From JBJHBY01 sp050485745 (GTDB lineage: Bacteria; Pseudomonadota; Gammaproteobacteria; Pseudomonadales; CAMLJR01): a stretch of 17,715 nt of DNA. The stretch lies in NCBI GenBank assembly GCA_050485745.1, contig JBJHBY010000044.1:1-17715 (forward strand), in the 5' to 3' direction. Of this stretch, positions 13,048 to 17,715 are shown piece by piece. Each line of letters opens with the position of its first letter. Positions within the stretch are counted from its first letter, which is position 1. Below the pieces are notes generated by a model. That model was given only the letters and a program-made list of their open reading frames with translations. It was not told the origin of the DNA and made no database searches. The position numbers and the translations under genes are program-made.

Positions 13048-15407
13048 TTGTATTCGTAGACGATGTCGATACCGAAGGCGCGCGGTTCGTTCCAGGTGTT
13101 GACCGCGAAGCCCAGGGTCCCGAAGTCGATACCGAACTCCTTGTACTTCTTGTTCTCCAGGTTGCGCCCCCAGGCGGCCACCCGCAGCGAACCGTCGCGT
13201 CCGGCGGGGATATCCGCCAGGGTGGCGCGGGCGTTGATCAGGTGGTGCGACTTGGTGCCATCGTACAGGTTCAGCTGCGGGTGATAGACAAAGTCGTCGA
13301 CATAGGTGCCGTCGACGCGCAGGGTCAGGGTGCCGAAGCGGAAGGGCTCGAACTCGTACTCGGCGGAGACGGCGGCACTGTGTTTGGGGGCATAGAGGTT
13401 CTGCGCGGCAAAGCTCGATATATCCGCGTTGACCCCGGTTGGCAGCCCTGTGACCGGATCAACGACCCCGGTATTGAACTCGTCATACTTCACCTTGAGG
13501 TAGCCGTAGCCAGCGGTCAGGCGCAGGCCGGGAGTCGGGATCCATATGACGTCGACTTCCAGGCCCTCTGAGCTGGATTTTCCAGCGTTCAGGATGTTGG
13601 TGGAGGCTCCGCCGAGCCCGGCTTCGAAGGCCGCGATCTGGCGGTCATCGTAGTCCATGTAGAAGATGGCACCGTTGACCCGCAGGGAGCGGTCCAGCCA
13701 GTCGGACTTCCAGCCGATCTCATAGCTGATCAGGTTTTCCTCATCCACCGGGTTCGCAAAGGAGGCAGTGGTGGTGGCGCGAACATTGTAGCCGCCTGCA
13801 CGGTAGCCGGTCGCGACCTTGAAGTAGGTCGACAGGTCCGGTGTCCAGCGGTAATCCGCGGTGAAGCTGGGGTTGAACTTGGTCCAGGATTCGTCGTCCT
13901 TGATGGTCAGCAGTGCTCCACCTGGGCCGAAAACAGGGTCGCGAAAGACCTGGGTCAGCGTCGTTTCCTTCTCGTCCCTCGTGTAGCGAAGGCCCAGGGT
14001 CAGATCCAGATCATCGAAGACCGTATAGGTGAACTGACCGTAGATTGCGTAGGACTTGTTATCCGTCGCATATGCAAAATCCGGCGAGTTCAGCCACACT
14101 GAAGTGCCGGGGCCGAACACGCCATCCAGCTGCGCCAGAGCCGAGGGCAGGATGAAGCGCTGCGGGTTGCGCTCTTTTGCCTGTTCCTCGAAGTAGTACA
14201 AGCCGACGTTGAAGAACAGCCGGTCGTCCAGCGTGGAGCCCACAAACTGGAACTCCTGGGTAAACTGGTCTTGCTCGCTGCGCCGGGAGGCACCGAACAG
14301 GGGAACCAGCGTACCGGCAGGCACGGGTGCGAAAGTGGTGATATCAAACAAGGTGGCGCCGTCGGCAACAATGGATCCGAAATTGGTGTTGTCGACACCG
14401 CTGCGCCACTCCCGGTAGGAGGTGATGGATTTGATGGTCAGCTCGGGGCTGACGTACCACTCCAGCGTCAGGGCGTGACCATCGATATCCGAGAAGCTGT
14501 CCCGGGGGTTGGACACGGACACAGGAATACGGCTCAGGCGCCGGTTCTGGCTGGCCAGAGCGGCTGCCTGTTCATAGGCATTGCCACCCAGTGCCACGTG
14601 CAGATCCCGCACTTTTGCAAACTGCTCCAGCGACGGATTGTTTTCCCGCTCGGAGCGGTCGAAGGCGTAGTCCACCGTAATATCATCGGTCGGGGTCCAG
14701 CGCACCGCCAGGCGGTAGGCCTCGGATTCCCGGTCCCCCAGACGCTCACCGTTGATGCTGCTGCGCATCCAGCCTTCCTTCTCCGAATACATGTGCGAGA
14801 GCTTGAAGGCGAAGTCGCCGATCTTCGGCGTATCGAGGGTGGTCTGGCTGCGGCGGTAGCCGTAGTTGCCGAAGGACAGCAACTGCTTGAAGGCGAAGTC
14901 GCCGCGGGGCTTCTCGGTGATGATGTTGATGGCACCGCCGATGGTGTTGCGCCCGAACAGCGTGCCCTGGGGCCCGCGCAGTACCTCGATGCGTTGCAGG
15001 TCGACCAGGTCGAAGGCCGCCCCGGTGCTGCGCGCGATATACACCCCGTCCATGTACAGTCCGACGGTGGGCTCCACTGCCAGCGCCGTTTCCCCGGAGG
15101 ACACGCCGCGGATACTGTAGGAGTAGTTATCCAGGCTGGAGGTCTGCTTCTGCATCCGCACGTTAGGGGTGAAGTTGGCGATGGCGTCCGCCTCGAAGGC
15201 GCCAATCTGCTCCAGGTCGCGGGTGCTGAAGGCCTGGATCGAGATCGGGGTGTCCTGAATGGACTCCTCGGTCTTGCGCGCTGTGACGATGATCTCCTCG
15301 ATGACGGCCGCGCGCTGGGCATGGACCTGGGGTGACAGGGCGGTGAGGCTGACTGTGGCGACGGCGGCTGCCATCAGGGAATAGCGTGCGCGATGGTGGG
15401 ACACCAT
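13041..15407 (-). CDS. TonB-dependent outer-membrane receptor, tandem copy 2
   Basis: 788 residues, a close paralogue of the receptor at 10280-12712. A signal peptide (1-30, cleavage after VHA) is followed by the TonB box EEIIVTARKT and a plug nearly identical to copy 1 (NYSYSIRGV, LYMDGVYIAR, LRGPQGTLFGRNTIG). The barrel ends FGIDIVYEYNR. Start ATG 15407 has AGGAGG six bases upstream, the same arrangement as copy 1. The N-terminal third and the C-terminal 150 residues are strongly conserved between copies. Differences cluster in barrel loops: copy 1 has about a dozen additional residues before VPLFGASRRS, and the segment after ILPT/ILPS is unrelated (ALAQLDGVFGPGTSVWLNS here). Conserved plug and changed loops suggest related but different ligands. 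Substrate unknown. Confidence 0.92.
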   Translation of the reverse strand: MVSHHRARYSLMAAAVATVSLTALSPQVHAQRAAVIEEIIVTARKTEESIQDTPISIQAFSTRDLEQIGAFEADAIANFTPNVRMQKQTSSLDNYSYSIRGVSSGETALAVEPTVGLYMDGVYIARSTGAAFDLVDLQRIEVLRGPQGTLFGRNTIGGAINIITEKPRGDFAFKQLLSFGNYGYRRSQTTLDTPKIGDFAFKLSHMYSEKEGWMRSSINGERLGDRESEAYRLAVRWTPTDDITVDYAFDRSERENNPSLEQFAKVRDLHVALGGNAYEQAAALASQNRRLSRIPVSVSNPRDSFSDIDGHALTLEWYVSPELTIKSITSYREWRSGVDNTNFGSIVADGATLFDITTFAPVPAGTLVPLFGASRRSEQDQFTQEFQFVGSTLDDRLFFNVGLYYFEEQAKERNPQRFILPSALAQLDGVFGPGTSVWLNSPDFAYATDNKSYAIYGQFTYTVFDDLDLTLGLRYTRDEKETTLTQVFRDPVFGPGGALLTIKDDESWTKFNPSFTADYRWTPDLSTYFKVATGYRAGGYNVRATTTASFANPVDEENLISYEIGWKSDWLDRSLRVNGAIFYMDYDDRQIAAFEAGLGGASTNILNAGKSSSEGLEVDVIWIPTPGLRLTAGYGYLKVKYDEFNTGVVDPVTGLPTGVNADISSFAAQNLYAPKHSAAVSAEYEFEPFRFGTLTLRVDGTYVDDFVYHPQLNLYDGTKSHHLINARATLADIPAGRDGSLRVAAWGRNLENKKYKEFGIDFGTLGFAVNTWNEPRAFGIDIVYEYNR
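14863..14960. repeat. 98-bp perfect direct repeat, copy 2
   Basis: Identical to 12165-12262; codes the plug segment of receptor copy 2. Direct orientation at 2.7 kb distance means recombination could delete one receptor and leave a chimera. Confidence 0.85.
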
Positions 15408-15838
15408 GCTGGACCTCCTGCATTGCTGACGTTGTTGTTATAGAACCAGGTTGCCCAAGGCCGCTGCCGGTCAATATCCGGGCGCCGCCGTCCCTGTCGG
15501 TTATCGCAATGCAGTGAAATCCTGTCCGGCGCGTCGTGCGCCGCAATCCCCCGAACCGGTCTTTTTATGGCGGCTCCGGTTTGTGATACCCGGGCAGCGT
15601 GCCTTGTCGTTATGCCAGCAGTGTATCGGGCCTGAATGAACTGTGAACGATCGTTTTCTGATATTAAAAGTTGTTAATGTGTGCATTTTGTTATAAGTGG
15701 TTTCCGAAGTATTCCTCGAGCGCATGATCGATATGTTGTGCTCTGGATCCTCGAGGTTCTGACGGCGCGCCTTTTCAAGCCGGCGCCGGAGTCGCTATGA
15801 TGCCGCCCTTGCCCAAGCTGACCTGGAATTGCCAGCCG
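15408..15838. other. Divergent intergenic region, receptor copy 2 / dcd
   Basis: About 430 bases without a supported gene. It holds a perfect palindrome AACGATCGTT (15646-15655), a candidate promoter facing dcd (15671-15697), and TATAAC about 30 bases upstream of the receptor start on the minus strand without a convincing -35. The minus-strand frame reaching into this area from 16486 is a shadow of dcd. Confidence 0.5.
15671..15697 (+). promoter_or_regulatory. Candidate extended -10 promoter for dcd
   Basis: TTGTTA (15671-15676), 15 bases, TATAAG (15692-15697) with TGT immediately before the -10, i.e. an extended -10. Spacing is shorter than ideal. It lies about 140 bases upstream of the dcd start. 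Confidence 0.4.
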
Positions 15839-16405
15839 ATGAGTATCAAAGCGGACAAATGGATCCGGCGCATGGCCGCCGAACACGGCATGATCGAGCC
15901 CTTCGAGCATGACCAGGTGCGTTATGTGGGCGAGCAACGGGTGATCTCCTATGGCACCTCCAGCTACGGGTACGATGTACGTTGCGCCGATGAATTCAAG
16001 GTGTTCACCAATATCAACTCGGTGATCGTCGATCCGAAGCACTTCGACGAGAAGGGCTTTGTCGATATCAAGGGCGACGTCTGTATCATCCCGCCCAACT
16101 CCTTTGCGCTGGCACGGACGGTGGAATACTTCCGCATTCCACGCAATGTGCTCACCATCTGTCTGGGCAAGTCCACCTATGCCCGCTGTGGCATTATCGT
16201 CAATGTCACGCCCCTGGAACCGGAGTGGGAGGGGCACGTTACCCTCGAGTTCTCCAATACCACCCCCTTGCCGGCGAAAATCTATGCCAACGAGGGTGTG
16301 GCGCAGATGCTGTTCCTTGAGTCCGACGAGGACTGCGCGGTGAGCTACCGTGACCGGGGTGGCAAGTATCAGGGGCAGCAGGGAGTCACCCTGCCCCGAG
16401 CCTGA
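15839..16405 (+). CDS. dcd: dCTP deaminase
   Basis: Deaminates dCTP to dUTP, which dUTPase then turns into dUMP for thymidylate synthesis; a cytoplasmic homotrimer. The 188-residue length from ATG 15839 (MSIKADKWI) equals that of many gammaproteobacterial Dcd proteins. The upstream ATG at 15797 would add 14 residues with no family match. Conserved blocks: SYGTSSYGYDVR (37-48), IPPNSFALARTVEY (84-97), GKSTYARCGI (110-119, with Ser112 and Arg116 in the substrate site) and NVTPLEPEWEGHVTLEFSN, whose Glu137 is the expected catalytic acid. IYANEGVAQMLF follows. All key residues are intact. No strong ribosome site is visible. The oxidase gene downstream is on the same strand, 73 bp away. Confidence 0.95.
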   Translation: MSIKADKWIRRMAAEHGMIEPFEHDQVRYVGEQRVISYGTSSYGYDVRCADEFKVFTNINSVIVDPKHFDEKGFVDIKGDVCIIPPNSFALARTVEYFRIPRNVLTICLGKSTYARCGIIVNVTPLEPEWEGHVTLEFSNTTPLPAKIYANEGVAQMLFLESDEDCAVSYRDRGGKYQGQQGVTLPRA

Positions 16406-16478
16406 GGAGACGTCCGCGGCCCGACCGGACGCGGCCCTGAGCCTTCCATGTGAGCTGCATCTGTGAGCTGCTGGCGCC

Positions 16479-17715
16479 ATGCCCATTGATCATCCCGCCT
16501 CATGGTATGCGGCCACGGCGGCGCTGCCCGATCCCGCTCCGCCCTTGTGCGACGACCTCGAAGCCGATGTCTGTGTCGTCGGTGCCGGTTACACCGGGTT
16601 GTCCACCGCGATCGAGCTGGCGGAGCGCGGCTGCAGCGTGGTGTTGCTGGAGGCGCGTCGCGTGGGTTGGGGCGCCAGCGGCCGCAACGGCGGCCAGCTG
16701 ATTGGCGGCCTCTGCGACCTTGGGCGCATTGCGTCACATCTGGACGCAGCGGGCATCGAGGCCTTCTGGCAGATGGGTGTCGAGTGCGTGGATATCGTGC
16801 GTGAGCGCATCCATCGCCACGACATCGACTGCGAATTGCGCCCCGGGCATATCGAGGTGGCCTTGCGGCCACGGCAGATGAAGGCCCTGGCGGCACACCT
16901 TGTTGCGCAGCAGGCGCGGGGTTACCCCCACCGCCTGGAGCTGCTGGATCGCGAGGCCCTGACCACGCAGCTGCATGCATCGCGTTACCTCGGTGGCCTG
17001 CTCGACCACGGTGCCGGCCACCTGCACCCCCTCAAGCTGGCTCTGGGCGAGGCGCGGGTGGCGCGGGCGCTGGGGGTGCAACTGTTCGAGAGCTCGGCGG
17101 TGACCGCCGTGGAGCCGGGACAGCGGCCACGGGTCCGCACCGCGAGGGGCTCGGTCCTGGCACGGCAGGTGGTGCTCGCGGGCAATGCCTATCTGGGCGA
17201 GCTCTCGCCCCACCTCGGGCGGCGCGTGTTGCCGGCCGGCTCCTATATCGTGGCGACGGAGCCACTGGGGGAGCGTGCCCGGGAGTTGATCCCCGGCAAT
17301 GCCGCCGTCAGCGACCTCAACGTGGTGCTGGACTACTATCGCCTGACCCCGGACGGGCGACTGCTGTTTGGTGGTTTGTGCAATTATTCGGGGCGTGAGC
17401 CCCGGGATATCGCCGCCAGCCTGCGCCCGAAGCTGGAGCGGGTGTTCCCGGCGCTGGTCGGGGTGCGCATCGACTATCAATGGGGCGGAGACATCGGCAT
17501 CAGCCTCAACCGCATCCCCCAGCTGGGGCGCCTGCCCGGCAATATCCTCTATGCCCAGGCCTATTCGGGTCACGGCCTGGCGCCGTCCCATCTCGCCGGT
17601 CGGGTGCTGGCGGAGGCGATCTGCGGGGACGGGCGGCGTCTGGCTTTGTTCGAGCGCATCCGCCACCGGGCCCTGCCCGGCGGCCGCCGCTTCGTATCTG
17701 AGCCGCCGCTTCGTA
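16479..17715 (+). CDS. PuuB-like FAD-dependent amine oxidase, 3'-partial
   Basis: The frame is open from ATG 16479 to the right edge (412 codons), so it lacks a stop. The N-terminal FAD fold has VVGAGYTGLS (33-42) and a glutamate ending beta2 (LLEAR), then GWGASGRNGGQ (63-73), typical of DAO-family oxidases. Further family blocks: DHGAGHLHPLKLALGEA, VVLAGNAYLGEL, LDYYRLTPDGRLLFGG and AYSGHGLAPSHLAGRVLAE. The protein follows E. coli PuuB (gamma-glutamylputrescine oxidase, 426 aa) along its length, including PGGRR near the end, so only a short tail is missing. PuuB oxidises gamma-glutamylputrescine in putrescine breakdown. No other puu gene is in the window, so another amine or amino acid is possible. 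The last bases contain a short direct repeat, so the final residues are doubtful. Confidence 0.88.
   Translation, partial: MPIDHPASWYAATAALPDPAPPLCDDLEADVCVVGAGYTGLSTAIELAERGCSVVLLEARRVGWGASGRNGGQLIGGLCDLGRIASHLDAAGIEAFWQMGVECVDIVRERIHRHDIDCELRPGHIEVALRPRQMKALAAHLVAQQARGYPHRLELLDREALTTQLHASRYLGGLLDHGAGHLHPLKLALGEARVARALGVQLFESSAVTAVEPGQRPRVRTARGSVLARQVVLAGNAYLGELSPHLGRRVLPAGSYIVATEPLGERARELIPGNAAVSDLNVVLDYYRLTPDGRLLFGGLCNYSGREPRDIAASLRPKLERVFPALVGVRIDYQWGGDIGISLNRIPQLGRLPGNILYAQAYSGHGLAPSHLAGRVLAEAICGDGRRLALFERIRHRALPGGRRFVSEPPLR
17683..17715. repeat. 14-base direct repeat at the right edge
   Basis: GCCGCCGCTTCGTA occurs at 17683-17696 and again at 17702-17715, the last bases of the window. 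The second copy falls where the oxidase should continue with a different C-terminal sequence, which fits an assembly end artefact. Confidence 0.6.

Noticed and set aside
14271..15335. Plus-strand open frame of 354 codons
   Set aside because: Same kind of shadow, over receptor copy 2. It resembles the shadow over copy 1 only because the genes beneath are paralogues.
15674..16486. Minus-strand 270-codon frame
   Set aside because: Shadow of dcd, whose catalytic motifs are all intact on the plus strand.

Overview
The window looks like chromosomal DNA of a Gram-negative gammaproteobacterium, probably a free-living or marine one. The evidence is three outer-membrane TonB-dependent receptors, a cobalamin riboswitch in front of btuB, and intact yajQ, panE, dcd and YheT-type genes. 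No rRNA, tRNA, CRISPR array, transposase or integrase was seen. Taxonomy is inferred from gene content only.

Region 1 (about 1-5020) is visibly AT-richer than the rest and holds mostly unrecognised envelope-directed genes. Two neighbouring paralogues with ankyrin-like helices (1-615 and 784-1413) are followed by a secreted-type gene split by a one-base slip in a run of seven G (1560-2062). Next come two single-TM ankyrin-type paralogues on opposite strands (2142-2741 and 2825-3382), a multi-pass membrane protein (3417-3920), a decayed third copy of the first family (about 4030-4261) and a lipoprotein (4428-4985). Duplication, inversion, decay and N-terminal export signals make it look like an accessory island. 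An immunity or envelope-protection array is a reasonable but unproven guess.

The island ends at a scar: a FitA/VapB-type antitoxin (5106-5360, minus) followed by only the first ~30 codons of its PIN-domain toxin (5008-5109). From there to the end the DNA is GC-rich and ordinary in gene content.

Region 2 (5451-8615, minus strand) is a B12-uptake unit: btuB with its own terminator, a complete cobalamin aptamer and a sigma70-like promoter in the btuB leader, and panE (ketopantoate reductase) upstream. yajQ (plus) diverges from panE and overlaps tail-to-tail with a YheT-family alpha/beta hydrolase (minus).

Region 3 (10236-15407, minus strand) is a tandem duplication of a large TonB-dependent receptor. 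Both copies keep the same terminator hairpin, the same stop-codon palindrome, the same Shine-Dalgarno and a 98-bp perfectly identical plug segment, but their loop regions have diverged.

Region 4 (15839-17715, plus) carries dcd (dCTP deaminase) and a PuuB-like FAD oxidase that runs off the right edge, where a short direct repeat hints at a contig-end artefact.
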